Shown here piece by piece: positions 1 through 7,715 of a DNA stretch of 41,465 nt; position 1 is the stretch's first letter; the number at the start of each line of letters is the position of its first letter. Both the position numbers and the translations under genes were made by a program. The DNA comes from DAOSWM01 sp035380045 (GTDB lineage Bacteria > Bacteroidota > Bacteroidia > Bacteroidales > Tenuifilaceae), in NCBI GenBank assembly GCA_035380045.1, contig DAOSWM010000023.1, positions 1-41,465 on the forward strand. The letters are read 5' to 3'. The notes under the pieces were generated by a model. The model was given only the letters and a program-made list of their open reading frames with translations. It was not told the origin of the DNA and searched no databases.

Positions 1-897
1 GAGTTCTACTCGTTTTGCGGTGCGTTAGTTGCTCCTGAGGTTGAGAAGAACCCATTTAACTATAAATTCACGTGGGCACCTAAAGGGGTGGTTATGGCTG
101 GCAATAATGATGGGAAATATCTCCGCAACGGAAATATTGTTGATATTCCAACTCAAGATTTGTTTAAAAAACCTATAAAAGTTGATTTTGATAAGGTTGG
201 TATGCTTGAGGTATACCCAAACCGCGATTCACTGCCTTACGTAGAGCTGTACGGTATTCCAGAAACAAAAACTATGTTCCGAGGTACATTCCGTTACACA
301 AAGTGGTGCGAAGTGCTTGATGCTATGAAGAAGATTGGACTTATTTCCTTTGATAAGTTTGATATGACAGGAATGACTCTTGCCGACATGGTTGCAAAGC
401 TTATTGGAGCTAACGGAAAGGCTGATATTAAAAATAAAACTGCTCAATTTCTCAGCATAGCTGAAAACTCCAACCCTATGGTTGCCATGGAATGGTTAGG
501 TCTTTTTGAAGCAACACCTATAAATAAAGGTATGGAATCGCCCTTTGAGGTAGTTTCCGATATTATGATAGAAAAAATGATGATAAAGGAGCATGAGCGT
601 GATATGGTTGTAATGCAGCATACTTTTGTTGCAAGCTACCCCGATGGGAAGAAGGAGGTTATTCGTTCAAGAATGCTAGATTTTGGAACATTGAAAACCG
701 ATACATCAATTGCTCGTACTGTTGCTTTACCTGCTGCGGTTGGTGTTAAAATGATTCTTGAGAATAAAATTTCTGCCAAGGGTGTTCACATCCCGGTAAT
801 CCCTGAGATTTATAATCCAATTCTTGACTCGCTCGAAAAGTTAAATATTAAGATGGAGGAGGAGTACGGGTTGCCTTTGAGTGAAAATATTAAGTAG
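1..897 (+). CDS. Saccharopine dehydrogenase family protein, 3' part (5' end outside window)
   Basis: The frame is open from base 1, so the gene begins upstream and only about 298 C-terminal residues are seen; the ATG at 88 is internal. The visible part resembles the C-terminal catalytic half of saccharopine dehydrogenase (NADP, glutamate-forming) and related carboxynorspermidine/homospermidine synthase-like proteins: GVVMAGNNDGKYL, EVYPNRDSLPYVELYGIPE and RGTFRYTKWCEVLDAM are family-type segments. The Rossmann nucleotide-binding half is not in the window. The family performs NAD(P)-dependent C-N bond reductions or oxidations in lysine or polyamine metabolism; the exact substrate cannot be decided here. 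A strong hairpin terminator follows 14 bases after the stop. Family is fairly certain, substrate is not. Confidence 0.8.
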   Translation, partial: EFYSFCGALVAPEVEKNPFNYKFTWAPKGVVMAGNNDGKYLRNGNIVDIPTQDLFKKPIKVDFDKVGMLEVYPNRDSLPYVELYGIPETKTMFRGTFRYTKWCEVLDAMKKIGLISFDKFDMTGMTLADMVAKLIGANGKADIKNKTAQFLSIAENSNPMVAMEWLGLFEATPINKGMESPFEVVSDIMIEKMMIKEHERDMVVMQHTFVASYPDGKKEVIRSRMLDFGTLKTDTSIARTVALPAAVGVKMILENKISAKGVHIPVIPEIYNPILDSLEKLNIKMEEEYGLPLSENIK

Positions 898-910
898 TTC
901 AATAACTGGC

Positions 911-964
911 ATTTTCAAAAAAAACTTCCCTGCCTCTTCAGCGGGGAAGTTTTTTTTTGAAAAT
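911..964. terminator. Strong, probably bidirectional rho-independent terminator
   Basis: The segment reads ATTTTCAAAAAAAACTTCCC, a short loop, then GGGGAAGTTTTTTTTTTGAAAAT. The GC core AACTTCCC/GGGGAAGTT is flanked by an A-run on the left and a T-run on the right, so a stem followed by U's forms on either strand. It ends the gene at 1-897. Confidence 0.85.
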
Positions 965-994
965 TTCGTATGAAGAATCAAGTTGAAAAAACGT

Positions 995-1214
995 ACATAA
1001 CGTGAGTTCGATCTAAGAAAAATTCATTTTTTCGATTGCTGACATAATGCAATCTGTTCAAAAACAATAAGGTAGTAACTAAACTATGGATAGAATTTTT
1101 ACTAAGGTTAGTAATGAATAATAAGGTTTTTTAGTCGATATCAACCTTATTTCTCTTCAAATAACTTATTAATCGTCGCTGAAAATTTGCTCTTACATCG
1201 AACTCACGTTACAT
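995..1214. repeat. MITE-like element: imperfect terminal inverted repeats in a non-coding gap
   Basis: The 345-base stretch 898-1242 has no gene. It holds the terminator at 911-964 and this element. The left arm (995-1037) and the reverse complement of the right arm (1171-1214) share the 15-base block TAACGTGAGTTCGAT, then TAAGA, then a diverged part ending in CGATT. An inner hairpin, AATAAGGTT (1120-1128) with AACCTTATT (1143-1151), lies between. About 220 bases with inverted termini and no ORF is the shape of a miniature inverted-repeat element or an old insertion-sequence remnant. No clear target-site duplication was seen. It could instead be a long-range RNA structure. Confidence 0.45.
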
Positions 1215-1242
1215 AGGAGTTATTGGAACCGAAACTCTTTTG

Positions 1243-1797
1243 CTAGTACTTATTATATTGAACGATTTCTTCAGTAGTCTTCCTGCGTTTCTCTCTGGTT
1301 TCTGGCTTGGAGGGGTATCCAAGGGTAATTATCAGAACAGGTCGTTTATTATTAGGAATGCTAAGTAGTTTTTTAACTTTCGCTTCATCGAACCAACCGA
1401 TCATGCACGAACCCAATCCTTCAGCTGTTGCAGCCAGACAAATGTGTTCGGCTGCAATGCCAATATCGATTAATGGGAAATGTTTTCGTTTTACCATGCT
1501 ACCAAAGCTCGATGATAGGTTTGCGCTTTCCATAACAATAACTATATGTATGGGTGCCTGCTTGGTAAAATGGTTCATCCCTAAAACTCTGCTTGAGGTG
1601 GTGTCGGCAAGCTTATTCTTAAGTTCGGGATTGTCAACAATAATAAACCTCCATGGCTGAGCATTGCAGGCAGATGGAGCGATTCTGGCCGATTCAATAA
1701 TTCTTTGCAGCTTCTCCTCTTCTACAGGTTTACCAGTATAGCTTCTATCGCTCTGTCGGTTTTGTATGATTGAGTAGAATAGTTCGTTTTTTTCCAT
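1243..1797 (-). CDS. Nitroreductase family FMN oxidoreductase
   Basis: 184 residues, normal for the small nitroreductase family of FMN-dependent NAD(P)H oxidoreductases. The N-terminal NRQSDRSYTGKPV matches the family RRS.R.F segment that contacts FMN phosphate, followed by RIAPSACNAQPWRFIIV (the usual APSa.N.QPW motif). The C-terminal part has GLGSCMIGWFDE, IPNNKRPVLIITLGYPSK and a basic tail, also typical. It is the last gene of a probable three-gene minus-strand operon, 36 bases after the NAD(P)-binding gene at 1834-2478. The physiological substrate cannot be told; family members reduce quinones, flavins, nitro compounds or enones. A second, different family member is at 3869-4387. Confidence 0.88.
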   Translation of the reverse strand: MEKNELFYSIIQNRQSDRSYTGKPVEEEKLQRIIESARIAPSACNAQPWRFIIVDNPELKNKLADTTSSRVLGMNHFTKQAPIHIVIVMESANLSSSFGSMVKRKHFPLIDIGIAAEHICLAATAEGLGSCMIGWFDEAKVKKLLSIPNNKRPVLIITLGYPSKPETREKRRKTTEEIVQYNKY

Positions 1798-1833
1798 TTG
1801 AGTAGGTAATATTGGCTAAATTATCTTCAAAAT

Positions 1834-2478
1834 TCAACTTGCATACTCCTTTAAGGAGTTGGATTCAACAACAACAGTTCCAGAATCATATTTTGCTAGG
1901 TTTACCATTGCATTTGCTACCATGTTGGCCTGAATGCCTCGATATTTTGTTAGTGGCCCAAGAAAAAAGAAGCGAAAAATGGAATATAGTAGTTTACCAA
2001 AGTCTTCGCCTAATCTTTTTTCATTTCTTTTCCCCAGCAGTAATGAGGGGCGTACAATTACCAAACGGCTAAAACCAATTTTTTTCACCTCTTCTTCCAT
2101 TAACCCTTTTGTTCGAAGGTAAAAGTTACGCGATTTTGGGTTTGCACCTATTGAGCTAACCACAGCAAATCTATTGATGCCGGCTTCTTTGGCTTTTTTA
2201 GCAAAGGTTGTAACCATTTTTAAGTCAACTTCCAGGAAGGTTTCTTTGGAACCTGCCTTTTTCATGGTGGTTCCTAGCGCACAAAACGCGGCATCGATGT
2301 TTGCAGGTATGCTGTATTTTTCAGAATTGAATGGTATGTGAATTACACCCAGTGGCATAGGGTCAGGCGCAATCCTTGATATACAAAACACAGATTTAAC
2401 AGGCTTAAACTTGCTGAGAATGTCAACTAAATTTCGACCTACTAATCCCGTTGCACCAATTATTACTACATTATCCAT
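1834..2478 (-). CDS. NAD(P)-binding Rossmann protein, HTATIP2/TIP30-like short-chain reductase
   Basis: 214 residues. The N-terminus VVIIGATGLVGRNLVDIL is a glycine-rich dinucleotide-binding loop (GxTGxxG). Further on are AAFCALGTTMKKAGSKE, FAVVSSIGANPKS and FYLRTKG, the last resembling the catalytic Tyr-x-x-x-Lys of short-chain dehydrogenases. The segment RLVIVRPSLLLGKR matches the single-domain atypical SDRs related to HTATIP2. It probably acts in the cytoplasm on an unknown substrate. It starts 11 bases after the stop of the small membrane protein gene at 2490-2822 and is followed by the nitroreductase, so the three are likely cotranscribed. Confidence 0.75.
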   Translation of the reverse strand: MDNVVIIGATGLVGRNLVDILSKFKPVKSVFCISRIAPDPMPLGVIHIPFNSEKYSIPANIDAAFCALGTTMKKAGSKETFLEVDLKMVTTFAKKAKEAGINRFAVVSSIGANPKSRNFYLRTKGLMEEEVKKIGFSRLVIVRPSLLLGKRNEKRLGEDFGKLLYSIFRFFFLGPLTKYRGIQANMVANAMVNLAKYDSGTVVVESNSLKEYAS

Positions 2479-2489
2479 AAATTTAAACG

Positions 2490-2822
2490 TTAAAATTTTT
2501 TGTTGTAAACAAGTAAAAAGTCGACCATTAGCAGGAATAGCAGGAAGAAATCCGCCTCCTGCCAGCCAAGGATGTTAAATGTTAGAGATACTATCATAAC
2601 TATTAGTACAACAAATCGATACTTATCTACTCGATTGAAGTTGCCCCATCTTTTTTTTAGAATTCGAATCACTCTGTAAGTTAAGTAGGGGGCGAACGAA
2701 ACGTAAAAAAGAACAATTCCAATGGTATAATTAAACTGGCTGAGTATACCTGAAAGAACAATCAGTGATACTGTTAAAAGAATTACCCTTCGCTCAGAAA
2801 GTTTGTATAACCTCATGTCCAA
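2490..2822 (-). CDS. Small integral membrane protein of unknown function
   Basis: 110 residues, not recognised. Hydrophobic segments at about 12-27, 29-47, 68-85 and 88-105 suggest three or four transmembrane helices, with a basic stretch (RVIRILKKRWGNFNRVDKYR, about 50-69) forming a likely cytoplasmic loop. There is no catalytic motif. It is the first gene of the minus-strand group that continues into the Rossmann protein and the nitroreductase. A promoter-like -7 box lies just upstream at 2835-2842. Confidence 0.6.
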   Translation of the reverse strand: MDMRLYKLSERRVILLTVSLIVLSGILSQFNYTIGIVLFYVSFAPYLTYRVIRILKKRWGNFNRVDKYRFVVLIVMIVSLTFNILGWQEADFFLLFLLMVDFLLVYNKKF

Positions 2823-2834
2823 TTAATTTAATGG

Positions 2835-2842
2835 CAAAAGTA
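2835..2842 (-). promoter_or_regulatory. Candidate Bacteroidota -7 box for the 2822-1243 operon
   Basis: Read on the minus strand this is TACTTTTG, matching TAnnTTTG. It lies 12 bases before the ATG at 2822, implying a very short leader. No good TTTG is found 20 bases further upstream, so the call is weak. Confidence 0.35.
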
Positions 2843-2925
2843 TGCCTATAATTCAATATCTAAAAGTTTTTTTTATAGATTTAGCCAGTCAATGTTTGAG
2901 GAAATGACAAAAAATGAATTAAACC

Positions 2926-3390
2926 ATGAAAAGCAGAAGTAATCTATCAAAGGAAGAAGTAAACGGAATTATTAGGAAGTGCGAAGTGTGTGTTGTTGGA
3001 ATGGTTGACGGAGAAAACGGCCCGTATGTTTTACCTTTTAACTTTGGATTCAGGGACAATCGGCTATACATTCATTCGGGCCCTGAAGGGAAAAAAATTG
3101 AATTGTGGGAGAAAGATCCAAGAGTATGCGTTTCTTTCAGTACTGATTACCAGATGCGCATCCAGAACGAGAATGTAGCCTGTTCATACTCAATGCGATA
3201 CAAAAGTGTTCTTTTGTATGGAGCGGTTAAGCAAATAGAAAACCTTGAGGAGAAGGAGCAAGCCCTTAATATTATTATGGAAAAATATTCCGGTCGTTCA
3301 AATTTCAGCTACAGTAAACCAGCGCTGCAGAATGTTAGCGTATTTGTGATTGTTCCTGAGAAAATAGAGTCACGATCCTACGGATACTAA
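2926..3390 (+). CDS. Pyridoxamine 5'-phosphate oxidase family protein, NimA-like
   Basis: 154 residues with the split-barrel FMN-binding fold of the PNPOx-like family. Typical stretches are CEVCVVGMVDGENGPYVLPF, LYIHSGPEGKKIELWEKDPR and VCVSFSTD, followed by SMRYKSVLLYGAVKQIE near the usual "yrSVi.fG.a..v" segment. The ATG at 2926 is the best start because the upstream in-frame ATG at 2914 runs into a stop after one codon. Relatives include 5-nitroimidazole reductases (Nim) and flavin/nucleotide-binding proteins of unknown role. It sits between two nitroreductase genes, which fits flavin redox chemistry, but a drug-resistance role cannot be claimed from sequence alone. Confidence 0.8.
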   Translation: MKSRSNLSKEEVNGIIRKCEVCVVGMVDGENGPYVLPFNFGFRDNRLYIHSGPEGKKIELWEKDPRVCVSFSTDYQMRIQNENVACSYSMRYKSVLLYGAVKQIENLEEKEQALNIIMEKYSGRSNFSYSKPALQNVSVFVIVPEKIESRSYGY

Positions 3391-3560
3391 CCTGTATAAT
3401 ATGGCGTTTATTTGTTCGTTAGAAGATATATTCGGTTAATATTGTTGGGATATTTTAAAAAACACTCTCATTACTTGTTTTTTTGTTATAAAATAACATA
3501 TATTTATTTACGAAAAGGGAATAGTTGAAAACGTTTGCAGAATTTTAAAAAGATATATAC

Positions 3561-3845
3561 ATGGCCAATATTCGTGATATAAAGAAGGATATAAACTCTA
3601 TGATAGAGCATTTTATTCAGGAGTGTTACACACATTTGACATTCTCACCCCCTCTCCATCAGGAGAATGTTCTTGATATTATCTCCGATGCAGTAGTGCT
3701 CAAGAGGGAAACCATCCAAAAAGTGAATAATCCTCCAGCTTTATCCGATCGAAAACAAGTAAGGCAACACTATAAAAAAATTATAGGTGATTTTTATGAT
3801 AGCATCGTAGACCTAACCGAGCGATTGAATACCCTTCAATACTAA
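3561..3845 (+). CDS. Conserved-looking small hypothetical protein
   Basis: 94 residues, not recognised. It is predicted to be helical and soluble, with no signal peptide or membrane segment. Features are an N-terminal MANIRDIKKDINSMIEHF, a Cys at about residue 22 and a charged middle. Codon use is like that of its neighbours and there is a 170-base leader region. It lies 23 bases upstream of the nitroreductase gene at 3869, so the two may be cotranscribed. The function is unknown. Confidence 0.6.
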   Translation: MANIRDIKKDINSMIEHFIQECYTHLTFSPPLHQENVLDIISDAVVLKRETIQKVNNPPALSDRKQVRQHYKKIIGDFYDSIVDLTERLNTLQY

Positions 3846-3868
3846 TTTGTTTACCTAAAGTATGCACA

Positions 3869-4387
3869 ATGAGTTTCCTTTCTCTGGCAACAAAACGTTT
3901 CTCATGCAGAGGTTATAGCTCAAAACCCATTTCGAGAGAAGTAATTGAGCAGGTTTTAGAAGCTGCACGGGTAGCACCGTCGGCAGTTAATGCCCAACCT
4001 ATTCACTTGATTGTTATCACGGATGTTTCGCTTCGCGAAGAAATTTCAAGTTGCTATAGCAGGCCGTGGCTAGCAAGCGCACCTGTAATCATCGTGGCTT
4101 GTGGCGATCATTCTATATCCTGGCGAAGAGCCGATGGCAAGGATCATTGTGATATCGATGTGGCTATAGCTGTAGATCACATTACTCTCGCTGCAGCCGA
4201 TTTGGGACTTGGAACATGCTGGATTTGTAAATTCGATGCCATGAAGTGTTCCGAGATTCTTAAGTTACCCAGTTACGTAAGCCCAATTGCATTAATACCC
4301 CTGGGTTACCCCGAAAACGTAGAAAAACCAGAAAGGCACACAAAGCGTAAATCCCTGAATGAGATAGTTCGGTGGAATAAATTCTAA
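3869..4387 (+). CDS. Nitroreductase family protein
   Basis: 172 residues. It starts with ATKRFSCRGYSSKPISREV (FMN phosphate-contacting motif), then AARVAPSAVNAQPIHLIVI, a shortened central region, and AAADLGLGTCWICKFDA near the usual "GLgs.w.g" segment. It is distinct from the paralogue at 1243-1797 and is more Cys-rich (C64, C82 and others), which may be incidental. The stop (4385-4387) abuts the stop of the convergent metallopeptidase gene (4388), so the two genes are packed tail to tail with no spacer and no visible terminator. The substrate is unknown. Confidence 0.85.
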   Translation: MSFLSLATKRFSCRGYSSKPISREVIEQVLEAARVAPSAVNAQPIHLIVITDVSLREEISSCYSRPWLASAPVIIVACGDHSISWRRADGKDHCDIDVAIAVDHITLAAADLGLGTCWICKFDAMKCSEILKLPSYVSPIALIPLGYPENVEKPERHTKRKSLNEIVRWNKF

Positions 4388-5113
4388 CTAAATTCCGGTT
4401 TGGTATTTTTTTATCCTGGCGGCTAGCTCCTTTGAGTTTCCGGAAGTGATTTTATCGAGGTGATTCCAGAAATCTTTTCCATGATTCTTGTGAATGGTAT
4501 GTGTTAGTTCATGTAGAATAACGTAATCGATTAGCTCGTCGGGTAGTTTCATGAGGTATATGCTCAGGTTGATATTATTCTTTGCGGAGCAACTTCCCCA
4601 TCTTGATTTTATGTTCTTAATTGATAGTGTGTTGTATGAGAAACCTTTTTGTTTTGCAAGCATAGCAATCCGTTCTGGAAGAATTTGCTTGGCTTCCTTT
4701 CGGTAGGCCATTATTATACCATTTCTTGCTGTATTCTGCACTAATGAGTCGCTAATGGTTAGCTGTTCGGGATACTTAACGATAATTTCTGTGTTGGAAA
4801 CCTCTACTATCAGCTTTTTGCTTTGATGGGGTGAAAAACGTAGCTTGTGGTATCGAGTGCAGAAGGTCGTGTCGTTGTTGAAGGTGCTTTTCTTCGTTTC
4901 AATTTCTTGTACCTTATGGGTAATCCAATCCTTTTTTGTGTTAACAAAATCCTGAGCCACTCTGAACGGAAGAAGTCCCGGAACAGTAACTCTAATGCCA
5001 GTACTTGGCCTAATTGATATTGTTAACCTTTTAGCTTGTAGGTTCCGGTAGATTCTGATTTTGCCAACTCCCTCGAGATTCCAGATGGCTGAACTTACAA
5101 GTCGTTTACTCAT
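4388..5113 (-). CDS. YgjP/DUF45-type M48-like zinc metallopeptidase
   Basis: 241 residues. The key motif is HELTHTIHKNHGKDFW near residue 200: a HExxH-like zinc site (HELTH) followed by a third ligand in the H..FW segment, as in the YgjP (DUF45) group of SprT-like/M48 peptidases. Upstream, IKSRWGSCSAKNNINLSIYL is the diagnostic "SRWGSCS..g.i.ln..L" block of this family. The N-terminal half is the usual beta-rich region. It is a predicted soluble cytoplasmic protein. The start overlaps the end of the HU/SPOR gene by 8 bases (5106-5113), indicating translational coupling. Members of this family have also been annotated as UTP pyrophosphatase; the real substrate is uncertain. Confidence 0.85.
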   Translation of the reverse strand: MSKRLVSSAIWNLEGVGKIRIYRNLQAKRLTISIRPSTGIRVTVPGLLPFRVAQDFVNTKKDWITHKVQEIETKKSTFNNDTTFCTRYHKLRFSPHQSKKLIVEVSNTEIIVKYPEQLTISDSLVQNTARNGIIMAYRKEAKQILPERIAMLAKQKGFSYNTLSIKNIKSRWGSCSAKNNINLSIYLMKLPDELIDYVILHELTHTIHKNHGKDFWNHLDKITSGNSKELAARIKKYQTGI

Positions 5114-6338
5114 TCTCCTGTCTTAGCAACCAAACATTTGGGTGCTGCATTTTAAACATATCCATTGCTTTCAGCGCATCCTGTTGGGTAGAATACGACC
5201 CTAGTGTAACAGCATGCATCCCCGATGATTGAACGATAACCCTTGATTCGTATCCAGAACGTTTCATATCAGCTGAAAATTTTTCAGCATACTCAATATT
5301 TCTGAAGCTACCAACTATTAGATGGAAGGGGCCATCGCTGGTTGGAATAAGATTTTGAGAGTTTTCTTGTGGTTGAATGGTGGTTTGTTGCTGTGCTACG
5401 TTTGGTTCATGTGCTGAACCTGCAGCATCTGGTACTTGAGTTTCTGGGGTTACCTGTTGTTCGGTTGGTTCATTCTCCATGGCATTGCTAAGCTCTTCAA
5501 ATTCTGTATCAAATTTTCCTTCATGCTCTGCAATATTTTCGTTATCATTAAATTCAACGGATTGAGTTGATAACGTGTCGGGTTGGATTTCTTCAACATT
5601 TTTCTTCAGAGGTTCCTTGTTAAAAAAATCGTTTTTATATAAATACCACCCAGAAATTGTGATGACCACAAGCCCAATACCAATTAGCGAACCGATTAGT
5701 ATAGCTTTTCCGGTTCCTCCTCCATTGTTGTTGCGTGGTGGCTCTATTTTGGGTTCTTTTGTTTTTACTGGCTTTTTTGCAATAGGTTTTGGTTTGTGAG
5801 CAGGTTTCTTTGGAGGTTCAGGTTTTGAGGTGGCTTTTTGAAGCTCTTTTTGCACACCCATTTCAACTTCTTTAATGTCAGATACTTTTTCTTGCTGTAT
5901 TGTTTCTTCTTTATGCTTTTTTTCAGGGTTTGGTTCGGTTTGTTTTTCTGTTTTTTCTGGCGATTTTTCAGCCTTTGTTTTTTCGGCTGGTTTACCGTCA
6001 GGTTTTTCCATCGATTTTGTAAACAGAATGCTTCCCCTGTTGTCTCTGTAGAGAGAACCAATACCCTCAATGGGGTAGAAGTTTTCGTTAAGAAGTTGCT
6101 CTTTAACAGATTCTACAAATACTTTAATTTTTTTTGCTGCCTCATCTTTACTAATCGATAGTTTACTAGCTAAAGAATCCTCAAGCATGCCATCGTTGTA
6201 CCTTAAAAAAGGACTAAACGAAACGTTGTCGGGTTTGAATTGGCCCGTTCCATCGTCCTTTACAAGAAAAGCACCAAATTCGGGTAGGATAACCCGAGCA
6301 TTATTCTCAATTAACTCTTTTAGGAATTTGATGGTCAT
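5106..6338 (-). CDS. HU-domain / transmembrane / SPOR-domain protein
   Basis: 410 residues in three parts. Residues about 1-105 resemble the Bacteroidota HU-CCDC81 type HU/IHF-like fold (RVILPEFGAFLVKDDGTG, NFYPIEGIGSLYRD). Residues about 108-205 are a Lys/Glu/Pro-rich linker. A single transmembrane helix follows at about 210-232 (AILIGSLIGIGLVVITISGW). Then an acidic Gln/Thr-rich periplasmic linker leads to a C-terminal SPOR domain from about 335 (FHLIVGSFRNIEYAEKFSAD ... VTLGSYSTQQDALKAMDMFK). SPOR domains bind glycan strands lacking stem peptides at division sites. The layout suggests a protein linking a cytoplasmic HU-like domain to septal peptidoglycan. It overlaps the YgjP gene. Confidence 0.85.
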   Translation of the reverse strand: MTIKFLKELIENNARVILPEFGAFLVKDDGTGQFKPDNVSFSPFLRYNDGMLEDSLASKLSISKDEAAKKIKVFVESVKEQLLNENFYPIEGIGSLYRDNRGSILFTKSMEKPDGKPAEKTKAEKSPEKTEKQTEPNPEKKHKEETIQQEKVSDIKEVEMGVQKELQKATSKPEPPKKPAHKPKPIAKKPVKTKEPKIEPPRNNNGGGTGKAILIGSLIGIGLVVITISGWYLYKNDFFNKEPLKKNVEEIQPDTLSTQSVEFNDNENIAEHEGKFDTEFEELSNAMENEPTEQQVTPETQVPDAAGSAHEPNVAQQQTTIQPQENSQNLIPTSDGPFHLIVGSFRNIEYAEKFSADMKRSGYESRVIVQSSGMHAVTLGSYSTQQDALKAMDMFKMQHPNVWLLRQENE

Positions 6339-6402
6339 AACTTTGGGTTTTTAGGAAACAATTTTATTTGCAAGAAGTACTTCATGGAAGCAATATCAAC
6401 TT

Positions 6403-6434
6403 CAAAAATACATTTTTTTTTGAGAAATAGCACA
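6403..6434 (-). promoter_or_regulatory. Candidate promoter of the HU/SPOR gene
   Basis: On the minus strand TGTG (3 of 4 matches to TTTG), 20 bases, then TATTTTTG (6403-6410), which fits TAnnTTTG. It is about 65 bases before the ATG at 6338. The rest of the 160-base gap (6339-6498) shows no gene and no clear terminator. Confidence 0.35.
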
Positions 6435-6498
6435 TTACTTCTGAAAACATAAACTGCGAAAATTGATGAACCTTGGGAAGTAGGTATGTTCTAAGAAT

Positions 6499-6897
6499 CT
6501 ACTCCTCAGCAATATTCGTGTCAGGGCAAACCTCGCTAATTAGCGATAGAACTTTTGAAACGGAGTAAGGTTTGGTCATAAGTTGGTTGAATCCAACATC
6601 TTTATAATCGTTGAAAAAGGTTAGCGGGTTGTGTGCTGTGAGGGCAATTATGGGTACCTGGTTTTTTGGGTAGGGCATCTTTTCTCTGATATACCTGGTT
6701 GTTTCAAGGCCATTCATAACAGGCATTTCGATGTCCATAAGAATTATATCGTAATTATCTTTTTCTAAAAAGTCAATAGCTTCTCTTCCGTTTTGAGCTT
6801 CGGTGCACTGTATGTTCACTTTTTTTACTATCTCTTTTATTAATAAACGGTTAACAAAAATATCGTCAACAATGAGAAGCTTATACTGGTTGCCCAT
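6499..6897 (-). CDS. Single-domain response regulator (receiver only)
   Basis: 132 residues, receiver domain only. The acidic pocket is D11/D12, the phospho-acceptor is D55 in ILMDIEMPVMNG, the conserved Thr is in PIIALTAHN and the Lys in LMTKPYS. There is no output domain. The IEMPVMNGLETTRYIRE wording is like receivers of hybrid kinases rather than flagellar CheY. It lies 31 bases downstream of the Crp/Fnr gene on the same strand and is probably cotranscribed with it, back to back with the chemosensory cluster, so it may be a third receiver feeding on CheA or on a distant kinase. Confidence 0.9.
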   Translation of the reverse strand: MGNQYKLLIVDDIFVNRLLIKEIVKKVNIQCTEAQNGREAIDFLEKDNYDIILMDIEMPVMNGLETTRYIREKMPYPKNQVPIIALTAHNPLTFFNDYKDVGFNQLMTKPYSVSKVLSLISEVCPDTNIAEE

Positions 6898-6928
6898 ATG
6901 GTTGATGGATTACGGTAGGTTCTTTAAT

Positions 6929-7624
6929 TTAGCCAAGCCGGCTAAGCGTTTTTATAATTTCGAGGCTTGAGATTGTGATGGAATTTCGATTCATCTCAAT
7001 GATTTTATCGTTGTTGAACTCAGATAAAGTGCGAATGAGACTTTCCTTCGTTGTTCCTGCAAGTTGTGCCAGCTCCATTCGAGTAAGTGGTATGGTAAAG
7101 GTTTGGTTTTTAAATATTTGCTCGGAAAAGTATAGGATAATGTCGGCTACTCGACCTGGAAGTTGTTTGTATAGAAGGCTCGATAACTTATTGATGTTAA
7201 AGAGGTTGTTTGAAGAAATTCTCTTAACAATTTGAAACCCAAACTCTCCATTCTCTTTAATTATCGACTCTAATACGCCAGCGTTGACAAATAGCACGGT
7301 TACTGGTTCGAGCGCAAAAACAGAGTAGCTGTACGTGTCGCTTCCAAATACAGATGAAATGCCTAAAAAAGTACCTGGTTGCGCAATGCGAAGTATTATG
7401 TTTTTACCTTTTCGCATCTCTTTGGAGGTTTTAACCAAGCCTTTTAGTAGTATAGGTATGCTGGAAATGGCAGTGCTTTGTTTTAAAATAATATCGCGCT
7501 TTATGTAATCAATGATCCTTGAAGTTTCCAGTATTTCTTGTTTTTGTGTTTCTGTGAGTAAATCAGAAAAAGGAATCCCCTGGATTATCGATTCATCATT
7601 CCAATGTGATAATAATTGCTCCAT
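6929..7624 (-). CDS. Crp/Fnr family transcriptional regulator
   Basis: 231 residues. The N-terminal cyclic-nucleotide-binding-type jelly roll (about 25-140; GLVKTSKEMRKGKNIILRIA, QPGTFLGISSVFG) is followed by a long dimer helix and a C-terminal winged helix-turn-helix (LTRMELAQLAGTTKESLIRT, about 185-204). There is no Cys anywhere, so no FNR-type iron-sulfur cluster can form. The cAMP-contact residues of true CRP are not evident. In the recognition helix TKESLIRTL, Glu and Arg align with the FNR/CRP residues that read TGA half-sites. It is transcribed divergently from the chemosensory cluster, and a matching palindrome lies in the shared upstream region. Confidence 0.9.
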   Translation of the reverse strand: MEQLLSHWNDESIIQGIPFSDLLTETQKQEILETSRIIDYIKRDIILKQSTAISSIPILLKGLVKTSKEMRKGKNIILRIAQPGTFLGISSVFGSDTYSYSVFALEPVTVLFVNAGVLESIIKENGEFGFQIVKRISSNNLFNINKLSSLLYKQLPGRVADIILYFSEQIFKNQTFTIPLTRMELAQLAGTTKESLIRTLSEFNNDKIIEMNRNSITISSLEIIKTLSRLG

Positions 7625-7669
7625 CCTATTGTTTTTCGACTGTTAAAAGTAGGAAAAAAAGTAACACAA

Positions 7670-7683
7670 ATGATTTAAATCAT
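7670..7683. promoter_or_regulatory. FNR-like palindromic operator (ATGATTTAAATCAT)
   Basis: A perfect 14-base palindrome whose core TGAT-N4-ATCA matches eight of ten specified bases of the FNR consensus TTGAT-N4-ATCAA. It is centred about 52 bases before the Crp/Fnr start codon and about 40 bases before the -33 box of the chemosensory promoter. It is a natural candidate for autoregulation plus cluster control by the adjacent regulator. Confidence 0.5.
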
Positions 7684-7715
7684 CTTTTTTGTTTAAGCAA
7701 CCTCACTTTTATTTT

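Noticed and set aside
5838..6161. Phe-rich 107-codon frame antisense to the HU/SPOR gene
   Set aside because: The composition is the complement of the Lys/Glu-rich linker, so it is not a real gene.
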